Assembly (NCBI GenBank): GCA_951799425.1
Contig: OX637405.1
Location: forward strand, 24,193,371 to 24,257,370
Direction of reading: 5' to 3'
From: Ilex aquifolium
Taxonomy: Eukaryota; Streptophyta; Magnoliopsida; Aquifoliales; Aquifoliaceae
DNA: 64,000 nt
Within the stretch, counting starts at the first letter, position 1. Each line of letters starts with the position of its first letter. Positions 1-11,537 of this stretch are shown here, in pieces. The notes under the pieces were generated by a model. It was not told where the DNA came from, did not search any database, and worked only from the letters and a program-made list of their open reading frames with translations. The position numbers and the translations under genes were made by a program.

Positions 1-214
1 TTTTTCCACGAAAATAATGGTACATTAGTTCAATTATGACAGAAACCAAATTGTTTTTGTCGCAACATACCCTTTTGGTATGCATCAATGACATCGAATC
101 AAATTCTAGTAGGATGAACAATATAGCTATCATCATCGATGCACAACAGACAATAAAAATTATTTTTTTTAATAGAAAATCATGAAGGTTCTTTACACAG
201 GCTCTGATACCACA
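1..214 (-). mobile_element. 5' leader of a Ty1/copia-type retrotransposon (partial)
   Basis: This is the internal end of an element that continues beyond the left edge. On the minus strand it starts with a primer-binding site next to the LTR at 215-691. No readable gag frame is visible in these 200 bases, so I call it untranslated leader. The element's class comes only from the primer-binding site and the LTR structure. Confidence 0.5.
201..212 (-). other. Primer-binding site, initiator-Met tRNA type
   Basis: The minus strand reads TGGTATCAGAGC, the standard plant copia primer-binding site complementary to the 3' end of initiator methionine tRNA. It sits 2 bases inside the LTR end at 215, the usual spacing. 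It fixes the element as minus-strand and 215-691 as the 5' LTR. Confidence 0.85.
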
Positions 215-691
215 TGTAAACTTTGTTTGATCAAAGAAATCAATCAAACCCTAATTCCAAGATCTAGAACAATCATGATTTTCACATTATCAATTATGCG
301 GAATTAAAAACATCATAACATCAAAATCAACATACCTAGAGCCATAATCGCAAACCTTGAATTACTTGATCAAGAATTGAACCATCCTTTGGTGTAGCCC
401 GGAAATCGGTTTCTCTCTCTTGACCTTTATTCTTACGATACACAACTCGATGAGGCATGTGTATATTTATAGGTAGAGAGAGGACTGGTTCCCTAGTTCA
501 GCATAAACTCTACTACCCATCAATGTAAAACGTTAGGAAATCACTTATTCTCATTGACCAATCAGAAATCATTAGTTATAGCGGTTAGATTAAAATTGGA
601 AACCTTATCATTATCTAACCCAAATTAATTATTTGATAATAATCAGTAAAATCACATGTGCCAAATCAAGTGGGCCACATTAATTCTTACA
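215..691 (-). mobile_element. 5' LTR of a copia-type element
   Basis: The 477-bp segment has TG...CA ends with a short inverted repeat: TGTAA at the left and TTACA at the right. A minus-strand TATA box (TATAAATA, complement of 464-471) lies in the middle, as expected for the U3/R boundary of an element read leftwards. The primer-binding site abuts the left end. The right flank TTACA (692-696) would be one half of the 5-bp target duplication; the partner is outside the window. This is not the same family as the copia LTRs at 17864, 20195 and 33318. Confidence 0.75.
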
Positions 692-1331
692 TTACATGCT
701 GGTAAAGAACCAGCTTGCCGAAGACTATGTGTCTCACCAAGATGTTGCCTTCAAAACCTTGAGGATATATCATATGAAGCTGAACTAATTCAAGTGACTC
801 CCAGCTGGTAGTTAAGTAAATCTAAGGGGAGTATGAGGCAAAGGATGGGGGAATGACAACCCACTTGTCTAAGATAAGAAAAACCACATTGCACAATTTG
901 AAAGTTTCAATATAATGCAAATCCCACGAGTAAAGAATTGTCATGCTAATTCTCTAGCACAATTAGTCTCATCTTTTTATAATGATCTCCCTCATATAAT
1001 ACATGTGGAGCTCCTCCGAATGCCAAACATAAAGGAGGAGAAAATTGAAGTCAAAACAGCTCAGCAAAAAGAGGGATAAACCTAATCTCTCATTTTGTAC
1101 TTGGCGCATGGAACTTAACCATCTGGAAAGATAGAAGCCCATAAATTTTTCTAAAAGGAAAACTGGAATCCGAATATTGATGGAGTCCTTTATAAAAGAA
1201 GTTTCTCCTTTCCCTACCTGCATTGCCTAGAGTCTAAAGAAGCGGAGTGCGTTTTTAAGGAAATTCATGAGGGAGTTAGTGGCAATCACTTGGGAGGAAG
1301 AACTCTAGCTTTAAAGCTCTTCTCCAAGGAT
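692..1331 (+). pseudogene. Ty3/gypsy (Tat-type) RNase H and integrase zinc-finger remnant
   Basis: The translation matches the end of a Tat-lineage gypsy RNase H and the start of its integrase. From 793 the frame reads SDSQLVVK, then two stops, then GEYEAKDGGM, the conserved RNase H region. After a frameshift near 895 it continues IPRVKNCHANSLAQL. Near 1180-1331 another frame gives the integrase zinc-finger part, with EIHEGVSGNHLGGRTLA. At least two stops and two frameshifts make it dead. It lacks RT, the integrase core and LTRs, and ends abruptly near 1331. It lies on the opposite strand from the larger Tat element at 7912-14829, so it is a separate insertion or a rearranged piece. Lineage is inferred from motif wording only. 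Confidence 0.75.
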
Positions 1332-1388
1332 ATTACTAGTTTATATGGGTGCAACTTGGGTGGGTTAAGGGATCAACCCTAGTCCAAC

Positions 1389-4062
1389 TGTCACACCCCA
1401 TCCCGAGATGGAAGTATAACTCGACACGTGGTAATACCTGCGCCTGTAATGCAAGGAAGCATTTGAAACCAATAATACCAACCACTAATCTCATAAAAGA
1501 GATAAACCATACAACTCTATGACAGAGTACACAACTTTGTAACTCAATACAACACAAAGAACTAGGGAATTCATTCCTTATATCAACAAAGAAACGAACA
1601 CTCATGTACAATATGTACACAACCAATTTCCTTAACCTCTCATCTCGACTCTGCTAATGTTGTAATGGACCCAACTCCAAACTTTAGCTTCTTGAAAACA
1701 GATATTTTTTTGAGTGTATTGTGCATCATAATAAATGAAAATACTGAAAATATGGATCAAATATCATTTTACCAAAATATGTTCACAATCTGAGGAGAAC
1801 AACAAAATCAAAGTGTTTTCAACTCACTTTGAAATCTCATAATCACTGTCAAAATAACAACATAATAAATATTCCACATGTGTCATGAGTCAATAACAAC
1901 ATTTAAGCAATGTCAGGTTATAAACAACATTTAAGTAATGTCAAGCTATCTACAACATTTAAGCAATGTCAAATTGTTTCACGACAGCTGTGTAGTGTCC
2001 AAATCAACAACATGTGAGCCACGTCAAGTTATTAAAAAATCTAGCATAGTGGATACTACTCAAATCACAAGTTTTTCAACAATCCACAAGCTTTTCAATA
2101 AATCACAAATTTTTCAACAAAACATATTTGATCCATTATTTGCTCAGTTCAACACAAATCATGTCATCAAAATTTCATTTCACATAGTAAAATAAATCAT
2201 AGTAGTCATATACTTTTATTTTCAATTTATTATGAAGTAGTACACTTCACCTGTTACAGTCAACCAACACACCATTCAGCTTTATGCTCGATCCATAAGT
2301 GGAATCGATATAGTATCTTTTGGACCTAACACAAATCATAGAACCGTACACAATGAGTTTCAAGTCCAAATAACTCAACGGATGCAAACGAATGCTTATG
2401 AGAATATTTCATTTTAAGTTTTGTTCATTCCGATATAACTCGACTTAGATCATGAAAACTCCAATCCCATGGCTTATTTTCATAATAACTCAACATGAAA
2501 CCAAGTGACTTAGAAAGTAAGCTTCTTAGGGTTTCTAACAATAGGTCATAAGCTTAAAACAACCTCCCATAAACCATGTTCCGATTAGTTTCCAACAAGT
2601 TTTCAAATTCAATAAGTGGGCTGTTTTTAGCTATTTTTAAACTAAAAACTGAATTTATACATGAAAAATATGATGTTCTAACACATACCATTAGAAAGGT
2701 CTATGAATCTAGTTTCCAACAAAATTGACGGTGTGTCAATCCGAGTTTTCTATAAAAAGTTATGCTCATTTTACGAAAAGGTGTCAAAGTTTTCTAATAT
2801 CCATCATATTCAAATTTTTTAATATTTTGTTTCTTTGATCCAACCCAATTCAATTTATTTCATACCACATTCAACTCAAATAAGGTAGGGTCACTTAAGC
2901 CCCTTTTGCACTCATTCACTTCACTAAAATATTTTCTTGAACACTTTCCGTGTGTTAAAGTGTTATATGAACCCATCCCTCAAACTTAATTAAAATAGGC
3001 TTTTATCCTCACAAAATTAGCAAGAGATCAAGTTAATTACAAAGTAGGCTTCCTAAGCTTTGCAATCATCGGTCATGAACTAAAATCGGAGTTCTATGTG
3101 GAGGGTTATGTTCATTTGTTTATAAAGGTACTAAGCTGATTTTTTTTCATCAGTTACAACATTTCAGTCAACTTCAAACAGATGCCAGTTTTCACTCAAA
3201 GAGAATTAGGTTTTGTACCATATATGGTTAAAAAGATCAATGACTTTGTGTTCTAACAAAAAAAAAATGGTGCACAAACCAGAATTTTCTAGAGAGAGTT
3301 ATCGCAGTTTTTCCACCAAGTATCCAAGCTGTTTGTTAAAACTGGGATTACTGTCACCATCTCTATTCTTCTACCCATGAACCAAAACTCACTTCAATCT
3401 ACTCCAAAATCAATTAAAACCCTTCTAACAATCTCCCATAATCTTTCAATCATCCAAAATAGGTTTGGGTATCGATGTAAAAAAAAATTAAGCTCTTTCA
3501 ACAACTAAACCATAATTTCAGCTTGTAATTTTAAATAATTTCATCAACTAAGCATGAAATTCTTCTTTCCTTGATGAAGCCTCCACCCAAAAGATTTTCA
3601 ATTGAAAGAAAATATAAAATAAAAAAAACAAATTCATTTGAAGAAACTGAACCGATAGATATGAAATTCAAACTACGATGAAGAACATACTCAAATTTTA
3701 TAAGAAACATAGATAATTTCACCATTCAATTTGAGTTGAAGCTCACATTTTTCCTTTTGTTTTCTGTTTCTTTTCCTTTGTTCCTTCACCGTCTTACTCT
3801 CCCTTATCTCCTTCTTATTAGTAAGTATTTTTTTTTTTAGGAGGGGGAGGGGGGAAGGGGACTTGAACACTTGACCTCAAGAAGGCAAAACCTTCATAAG
3901 GTAAGGAGTACCATTGGACCAAAGGCCTAGTGGTTTCTTATTATTAAGTAAAACAACACTTCATTCCCCTTTTATTCCAATGAATTAAATTGTAGCCTCA
4001 TTCTTTATACTATACTTCCTTTTAATTCCCAATTTCATTATAAATTAAATCGGGGTCTTACA
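1389..4062 (-). mobile_element. 3' LTR of a Tekay-like gypsy element (about 2.67 kb)
   Basis: The plus strand begins TGTCACACCCC and ends CGGGGTCTTACA, so on minus the LTR runs from TGTAAGACCCC to GGGGTGTGACA. Just outside the right end the minus strand has the polypurine tract TAAGGGGGAAAGAGT, preceded by the typical chromovirus end-of-pol stretch coding for a FEDE-like tail. This defines a 3' LTR of a minus-strand element whose internal part lies to the right. The length includes a 107-bp SINE and its target duplication. No 5' LTR partner is found in the window. The target duplication cannot be checked because the other end is lost. Confidence 0.75.
3828..3934 (-). mobile_element. tRNA-derived SINE with poly(A) tail
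   Basis: On minus, a 107-bp insert starts ACCACTAGGCC, contains an A-box-like TGGTCCAATGG and a B-box-like GTTCAAGTCCC, and ends in a pyrimidine stretch and 11 A residues. It is flanked by a 16-bp target duplication with one mismatch: 3812-3827 TTCTTATTAGTAAGTA and 3935-3950 TTCTTATTATTAAGTA. The same family occurs on plus at 26714-26824. RNA polymerase III transcription is inferred from the two boxes. Confidence 0.85.
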
Positions 4063-7000
4063 ACTCTTTCCCCCTTAACAATTTTCGTCCTTGAAATTAA
4101 TCAGCATGATGCTATGGTAACTTCCATGTTTAAATGCTAAGACCAAGAGTTATCCCAACATCAATCCAATCCTCTGTCTACCTATTCTTCTTTTTCAACA
4201 CCCAAACATTATATAATCCAGAATAAAAATTAACATAGCTGCTACACTTCCATTATATGAGTCTAATCCACAACATAGTATGTAATCATAAATTACCCAA
4301 CTGACCTAGATCACCAACTAAAACAAAGGTCATCCATAGAGCTGAGGTCATTTATAAATTAAAGGTATTACATAGCAAATGTATTCAAATTTTCAAGCTT
4401 ATGATAGGCAATTCATACTCAGAGCATCCAATCACAAATTCAAATCTTAATTACTAGTTCTTCCGCTGCCAATCATTAATCTTTTTTGTTTCCTCTCTTT
4501 CTCAAGTAGCTTACTTAGCTGAGTAACTTTTCCACAACAACTGGCCAACAGAATGGTCCTTCTACACCAAAACTTATTTGCTCCTCAACATAAATAAGAT
4601 TTTCCTTTAACTCAATAAGTTGTTCAACCAATATATAAGAAGAATCGAGTGTATATGTATACTTCCTGAACATAACAACATAAAATATGTCGTGAAAACA
4701 AACAATTCTGCTAAATGAACCAACCTTAAAGTTGTAGCATCAATTTTCTCTGTAATCTCATATGATTAAATATATCTCGACTAAACTTTCCCTCTTCATC
4801 AAATCTTAACACACGTTGTTCGTGTCATATTTTTATAAATTCTTCATCTTTCATTGCACATCCTAACATGTCTCATTTGCTTATCAGCACAAGTATCACC
4901 CACCACAAGTTTTAAATGTTTCATTTGCTTATCGATAACGTACATTTTCTATCTAATTTATAGAACCTTTAGATTTACATGAATCACTTCATCTTTTCCT
5001 GTAGTTATACATCTCAACTTAGGTTCACATATATCTGTTTCCCACATATTTCTGTTTCCCTCATATTACTCCAACACATCGGGGTCTTTACCATAAAGTG
5101 CCTATATGGTGTCATCCCAATACTACTACGACACTTTTGATTAGAAGCAAACTCTACTGAAGACAAATAAGTATCCCATCTACTTTTTAATTTCTAGCAC
5201 ACCAGCGCGAAGCGTAACGTCGAAGTACATATAACATGCTCAGACTTCCCACCAAATTATAACGATAAACTATACTGAACTTCAAAGTGTTATACCCAAC
5301 ATGTTGTAAACTAGGCCAAATTTAATTGTAAGTTTTGAATCTCCATCTGCTTTACTAGATAAAGGTGTTCCACACAATCATACATTCCCATCAAATAACT
5401 CTAAGCATACCTCCATATGAATATGTAGGTTTAATTTCCAAAATTGACCGGTCTCCATCAATCAATCCATAGTAACCCAAATAGATTCATGCTCAATTTA
5501 TATCCTGAAAGTTCCCGTATAGAAAATTTATATTAATATGCTCTAATTTCCATTCAAAAATTGAGGGTAATAAACCTGTAGGATACTGATATCCAGTCTT
5601 TATCCATCAATGCATTACACATTGACTACAAATTCAGCAATTTCTCTTTTCATTCGAGTTAACCAACAATAGTTTCTCAAATTTCAGTATGATTTCGTAC
5701 TCTTTGGATGCACCATATACACAAAATTATCAGTTGTATCTATAACATCTCTCTTCAACATAGTATCCCTTGGTACGTAACTAAGTGCAGAAATATAACA
5801 TAACATCACCCGAAAACACAAAATATATCTTTGCTATCATGTTACTAAACCTCTGTATATATGCCAATCTTTTTGTTATAGCTTTCTAATACGATCTACC
5901 TATAAGAGTTTAACTTGGAATTGTGCTGATAATATATCTACCCCCAGTCAATTTCATATGTACCCCCTTCAATCTTAAATCCATAAAATTATTCACATAG
6001 GTAAATACGATGCAGTCTTCCCAATACTTTTATGCTCAATGCATCAGCAAGAACCTTAGCTTTTCCTGCATGATCATGTCTAGAATAATCACAATCCTTG
6101 ATCATTTTCATCCATATCATTTGCGTCAAATTCATCTCTATTTGAGTCAAAAAAAAATTCTAACTCGATGATCTACAAGCCATATAAATGAATAATGTCT
6201 CCATTACTTTAAAGCAACCACAATATCAATGAACTCCAAATCATGAGTAGTGTAATTCATTTTAGTGTTTTTTTCTAACAGTCTGAAGGCATAAACAATC
6301 ATCCTACTATGTAATATCAAATCATAGTCCAACATCTAATGAGAAGCATCATTGTATATCACATATCCACCGCTAGCAAGTGTATAGTCAACACTGGGCT
6401 AAAAATTAATTCATGCTTTCACATTTGAAACTATTTTCTCAAACGTCATCCCATTCAAAATTTGTACCATTCTTGTGTCAAATGTGTTAAAGGTATTGTT
6501 AATATTGAAAATTCTTGTGCAACCCAATGATAATAGCCAACTAAACCCAAGAGATTGTAAATCTCCATCATTGTAGTTGATTTTTTCCACTTTATCATTG
6601 TATAAACTTTCTTACAATCAACAAAAATACCATCACCAAAAACTAAATGTCCCAACAAAACAACTCAATTTAGCCAAACTTCACATTTACTCACCTTCGC
6701 ATGTAATTTTTTTTTTTTAAAGTCTCATTAACAATTCTCAAATGATGTATATGTTCTTCCTTCCTACGGGGTTACACAAGTATAACATCAATGAATACAG
6801 TAACATATGAATCTAGTAAAAGTTCAGATACCCAATTTAGTCAACCCATAAAAACAGATGTAGCGTTTGTCAACCTCAACGACAACAAAAAAAATACAAA
6901 ATGACTATCCCAGCTTGACAAACTATTTTCATAATATACCATTTCTTTTTTTTAAATAAGGATAACCTAACATAATAAGATCAATATTACTACATACTCT

Positions 7001-7900
7001 AGCTCCTCACAACTGATCAAATAAATCATTAAAACCAAGTAAAAGATGTTTACTGCTTGTGATTGCCTTATACAGTCAGTAATAACCGACGTAATCACAA
7101 TCCCATCATTTTCTTTACAAACACAACATGAGCACCCCATCACAAATTACAAGGTTGAATAAATCCTCGGTCTGATATATCTCAATTGAATTCTCAATTC
7201 CTCTTGCTCAACAAGAACCATGCTATATGAAGTAATAAATATCAGTGAAGTACTCCAAAAACTACTAACACATAAACTCTACCTCTCTTTAATGATAGTT
7301 TAGGCAACTCTTATTAGAATACATCTGAAAATACTCGAATCACAAAAATATATCTCAACTGTATCTTTCATTCTTTAGTGTCCGCTACATAAGCTAAGTA
7401 CCCTAGCTTACCTTTGCCAAAGTATACTAAGCATTTGAAATTTTCTTTTTCGATCACCAAAAATTTCATACTCTTTCATTCGGTAGGTAAAATATCATCT
7501 CATTTCTAAACAATCCATAATAGTATGATATTTCAGCAATCAATCATCTCAAGAATCATATCAACATCTAAGATATCCAGAGACATAAAATCAATAGATA
7601 AATCTCTAACTTCTACATTCAACACACAACCTGTATATATAGTCTCTGTTAACACTATCCCTCCCACTAAAATACCAACAAATAAATTAGTATACAACAA
7701 TTTCAATGATCAGTCCAATGGTATGTTATACAACGACTATGTGAATCTTGGGTATATCAAAACCCATGCAATCTTGACCAGAATTGGAGAGTGTACTTGT
7801 GACAACCTCAATAGTAGCTTGAGTATCCTATCAAGTCATAGCAAATATACTACATACAATAGTATTGGTAGTTTTTCTCCCAAAATCAATGTTACCGATA
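4063..7900 (-). pseudogene. Decayed Tekay-like gypsy pol
   Basis: The internal region upstream of the 3' LTR is a heavily mutated chromovirus polyprotein read leftwards. Recognisable pieces appear in the order expected for minus. Protease lies near 7525-7880 (motifs such as DIL-DVDMILEM). RT C-terminus is at 6455-6658 (MLGHLVFGDGIFVDCKK, LLGLVGYYHWVAQEFS). RNase H end lies near 6020-6110 (HAGKAKVLADALS). Integrase lies near 5070-5300 (SSVEFASNQKCRSSIGMTP, with the following ALYGKDP-like motif). The rest is saturated with stops and indels. Gag, the 5' LTR and the primer-binding site are absent; the element ends at about 7900, where an unrelated Tat-type RT begins. The junction looks like a deletion or an insertion breakpoint. 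Confidence 0.7.
6455..6658 (-). pseudogene. Gypsy reverse transcriptase C-terminal fragment
   Basis: A 67-residue open stretch gives the conserved connection after the RT palm: LGHLVFGDGIFVDCKKV, then LGLVGYYHWVAQEFSILTIPL and a THLT tail. In chromoviruses this segment follows the YxDD loop and leads into RNase H. The catalytic loop itself is not readable upstream. It belongs to the decayed element at 4063-7900 and is its longest intact stretch. Confidence 0.75.
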
Positions 7901-7911
7901 ATAATGCCCCT

Positions 7912-8735
7912 CTAGGTGACCATGAAGCCTAGAAATTTTTTTGAAGAGACCTCAAAGGCACATTTGGCCGAGTTAAGCTTCAAGTTATACCTCCAGACTA
8001 CCTCCATGGCTCCCCCCATGTGCTCAATGTGCTCTACAACTCGAAGGCTTTTGAAGAGCATGTTGTCCACGTACACTTCCATGGAATCATCTATAAAATT
8101 CTTGACAATGTGGTTGACCAACCTTTGATAGGTCGCTACAGCATTCTTCAAAATGAAGGGCATGACCTCGTAAAAATACGTTCCTTCCTCGGTTATGAAG
8201 GAAGTATTCTCTTGGTCGGGCTCATCTATCATTATCTAGTAGTAGCTAGAGAATGCATCCATGAAAGTGAGTAGCTCTTACCCTGTCATTGCGTCTACCA
8301 AGATATCAATCCTAGACAGCGACAAACAATCCTTTGGGCATGCCTTACTCAAGTCAGTGAAATCGACACATAGTCGCCACTTCTCGCTTGTCGTCCTCAC
8401 CAATACCACATTCTCCAGCCACAATGGGTATTGCACTTCTCTGATGGATTTCGTATGGAGGAGATCCGTTACCTCCGCCTTTACGGCTCAGTTTTGCTCT
8501 AGGGCGAAGCTTCTTCACTTTTGCCTCACCGATTTATAGCTCGAGTCGACATTTGGGTCTATCCCACCCATGTTTGACTGTTTCCAAGCAAATATATCTT
8601 TGGTGAAGTGCAAAAACTCCATAAGCAGTAACTTTAAATCTTCCCTGAGCATTTTTCCAATGTAGGTAACTTGCTCAGGGTGATCTCCATTTGAATAGGC
8701 TCGAGATCCTCCACTGGTCGTGGGCATTCCTCCTC
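7912..8735 (-). pseudogene. Tat-type gypsy reverse transcriptase
   Basis: Read leftwards from about 8735, the translation follows the N-terminal half and palm of a Tat-lineage RT. It shows a DVFAW-like stretch (KDIFAWKQSNMGGIDPNVD), then WRLCVDFTDLSKACPKD, then a DAFSSY-like motif, then TSFITEEGTYFYEVMPF and ATYQRLVNHI. The catalytic YxDD loop reads YVDNM, so the second aspartate is changed to asparagine. Several stops interrupt the 8235-8510 part. The fragment ends at 7912 with FLGFMVT, in the middle of RT, so thumb, RNase H and integrase are missing. It is continuous with the protease and gag pieces to the right, which makes one minus-strand element. Confidence 0.85.
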
Positions 8736-9610
8736 CTCCCTATGATCCAAGGATTCTATATGTAGAGCCCCTTGTTGATATTTTTCCCTTATGGAGGCCA
8801 TATAACATTCTCAGGCCGGCACTCGATATCTTCACACTTCTCCAAGTCCCGCCTTTGTAGGGAAGTGGAGCAAGAGGTGATATGTTGACGGCACGACCCT
8901 CGTGGACTTGAGGCTAGGGTGGCCTAGAATGACGTTGCATGCCGAGGGGGAACTAGCACCAGGAAGTTAGTCATGATGGTGGTCTAGTATGGGGCCTGCC
9001 TAACTATGACTGGTACGACTATGGATCCCAACAAATAAGCCTTCTCGCCAAAAAAATTGATTAACGGAGTAGTGATAGGCATCAGCTTCTCTCTTCCAAT
9101 GTTTAACTTGTCAAAGTCAGTGGCAAAAATGATATCTGTCGAGCTGCCACTATCAATCATGACCCTCTTAATATAGTAGTTAGCTATGGTCAGTGTAACT
9201 ACAAATGGGTCATCATGTGGGTGCTGAACTCCCCCGAGGTCCTCATCTACAAAAGTGGTTAGGGAATCCGTTTGGGATTTCTTCCCAGGATTTACCAACT
9301 TAACCTCTAGTTCGACTTTCATCTTTCGAGCATGGGCCTGGCTAGCGGAGCTTCTCTCTCTACCCCTGGCGAATCCTCCAGTGATCACAACAACCTCTTC
9401 TACCGCCTGCTGTTGTGGCGCCTCCACCCAATTAGGTTGCACCTCTTCCCTCTCTTCACGCTTGTTCTCTATGTACGTTCCAAAGTGCCACTTCTGGATA
9501 AGGTCCTCAATATGATCCTTGAGCACCTGGAAATCCTCAATGTTGTGGCCATGAACTCGATGGTACCTGCAATATTTGTCCCTTGACCATTTACTGGGAT
9601 GGGTTCACAT
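8736..9610 (-). pseudogene. Tat-type gag C-terminus, protease and protease-RT linker
   Basis: From about 9610 leftwards the frame gives a degenerate gag zinc-binding segment (KYCRYHRVHGHNIEDF), then DHIEDLIQKWHFG and a charged linker. The open stretch 8984-9526 encodes 180 residues from its first Met. Near residue 125 it has the aspartic protease active-site motif VMIDSGSSTDIIF. After 9000 the next block (NVILGHPSLKSTRVVPSTYH) is the conserved Tat segment between protease and RT. The protease active site looks intact, although the frame shifts before RT. It lies between RT (7912-8735) and gag (10013-10336), the normal order. Confidence 0.85.
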
Positions 9611-10012
9611 CTTACCTAGCCACTTGAGGACTCTCTCATCTTGGATTTGGTATAGGATTCGCTCTACACAAGTATTCAATGGTGTATACCTTCTAGCTGG
9701 TTCATCCGTAGTGCGGGCTCCCAAGCAGTCTCTTGCACTCACATGTTAGGAACGACTTTTCTTTGGGATGCTCCCTCATTCTCCTTGGTTTGCCTGATCT
9801 TGTTTCTTCCTTTTTTCTCGTCGATCTTCCCTATTGTCCTCCTGGTTTTATCAAGCGTGGAGGGTATCCTCGGCATTCATGTAGCTATAAACTCTTGATA
9901 GGAGCTTTGTCATGGACAAAGGTGGGTCCTTAGAGAGGGAAAAAAGAAACTGGGAGGACTAGAGACCTCCCATAAAGGCTGTGAGAGCAAATTTTTCATC
10001 CACATTATCAAT
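9611..10012 (-). pseudogene. Central gag region of the Tat-type element (decayed)
   Basis: This links the gag core at 10013-10336 to the zinc-binding segment near 9600. No long frame remains on minus and I see no other feature, so it is assigned by position only. It is more GC-rich than the AT-rich spacers elsewhere, as are the other Tat coding pieces. Confidence 0.5.
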
Positions 10013-10336
10013 CTAAAGAGATTTCGTGGTGAAACGACTGTCATAGGCTCTAAGTGACTCGCTTTTAGCCTGCTTGATGTCGAGGAGATAGGTAGGTGGT
10101 CTTCGGTGGTCCCAGCCTCCGATGAAATATAAGATAAAGGAATTGATGAGCTCCCCAAACGTGTAGATTGTATTGGGCTTTAGTTTGTTAAACCAATGCC
10201 GTGTGGTTCCCTTGAGGGTTGTTGTGAAAGCCCGACAGATGATCTGGTCCGGAACATTACAGAGCATCATTAGAGACCTGTAGGTTTCTAAATGGTCTAG
10301 TGGGTCCTTGGTCCTGTCGAAGCTCTCCATCGCTGG
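10013..10336 (-). pseudogene. Tat-type gypsy gag core
   Basis: The 105-residue open stretch is a clear Retrotrans_gag core: SFDRTKDPLDHLETYRSLM at the N-side, then IICRAFTTTLKGTTRHWFN, a TFGELINSFILYFIGG block, and a PPTYLLDIKQAKSESLRAY end. These are the usual capsid helices of Tat and Ogre elements. Upstream sequence stops at 10336 because a solo LTR is inserted here. The missing N-terminal part resumes at 13950 on the far side of the insertion. The 5-bp duplication GCTGG at 10332-10336 is the target-site copy. Confidence 0.88.
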
Positions 10337-10784
10337 TGTTAAATGACAAAAAAAATTTAACAGTCGTCAACTTTCAGTACAAATTTTTATTTTTATTTTT
10401 TATTTTTTTTGAAAAGGTCAATGACGAGTTCATGCCCGACGCATGGTTTCCTCGAATTATTTACCCTTGACTTGACCCTTCAAGCTCGATTTTCTTTCAC
10501 ATTTTAATTTGACCCATCTCGAAAATCTTATATTGGTTCAATTTTAAAAAAAAAAGAGAGATAAAAAAAGGACTTGGGCATCGGCTACAAATATTTCAGT
10601 CATTCTTGGATGAACTCCACAAATGGTTTTAATGGCTAGCTAAAAGAATGGGTAGTGCAAGACCCATTAGCTAGAAGTTGGTTACTTGTGAGGCAGTTAG
10701 ATGATTGACAGAACATGGGGAAGCCATGAAGTACCCATGTTCTTTGGAACTTAGGCCACTAAGTCCTCATGCCACTTGATTCTC

Positions 10785-10792
10785 TATTTAAA
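10785..10792 (+). promoter_or_regulatory. TATA-like box in the solo LTR
   Basis: TATTTAAA in the context TCTCTATTTAAAGAG lies about 450 bp into the LTR, followed by a purine-rich leader. It is the only good TATA candidate in this LTR and would place the transcription start near 10820. Because the core is nearly palindromic, it does not settle the strand by itself. Confidence 0.35.
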
Positions 10793-11537
10793 GAGAAGTG
10801 CAGCATGTAGGCGAGGGAGCTGGAAGGAGAGTTGAGACGGTTAAAAAAGCAAAGGAAAAAGAGAAGTTTCGATAGAGGAGAAGGAATCTGGAAGTAGATT
10901 TTCAGACGGTTATCAAAGGAGGAAGAAAAGAAGAGAAGAAAGGCAGAAAAAGAGAGTTTGGAAGAAAAACAAAGCAATTATATATCAGAAAAAAATTCTG
11001 ATCAGGTAAATATGATGTTTACTCTCCCTTTCTCTTTAATCTAATGTCTTGAAATTTTGGTTGCACAAATGGGTTTAAAACCAAAGCAATCCGAAACTAT
11101 TGCACCGATTTCGAGTCGTACCAATTACAACTCTACTGGAGTTTTAGAGTCTTAAAGATTGGATGATACTCTTCTCGCAAGAATCACTTTGTCCAAGCAA
11201 AACTTCTAACGAGCGTGGCGGCAATTTTCGGTCACTCCAAAGTTGCTGTTTACATAAAGTTTTCTACTCCCAAAGTCTGGACAGTGCAGAATGTGTCCAA
11301 GCAAAGTTACTACAAGCCTCTTCTTAGAAAATTCCAGCGGCATGAAGCATGAAGATCGCCAAAAGAAACAGCCTCTATCACAGGCTGTTTATTGCTATAC
11401 TCCAACTACTCTCAAGAAAGCTACCCACCAAAATTGGAAAACAGAGTTCTTGACTCTAATTGAGTTCCCTGTATCAAAAAAAAAGGACTCAATGGCAGCA
11501 AGAACGAAAAAAAATCAAGAAGAGTGAGAGGATTAAC

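Noticed and set aside
201-212. tRNA gene at the GCTCTGATACCA motifs
   Set aside because: These are 12-base primer-binding sites at LTR borders with no tRNA cloverleaf around them.
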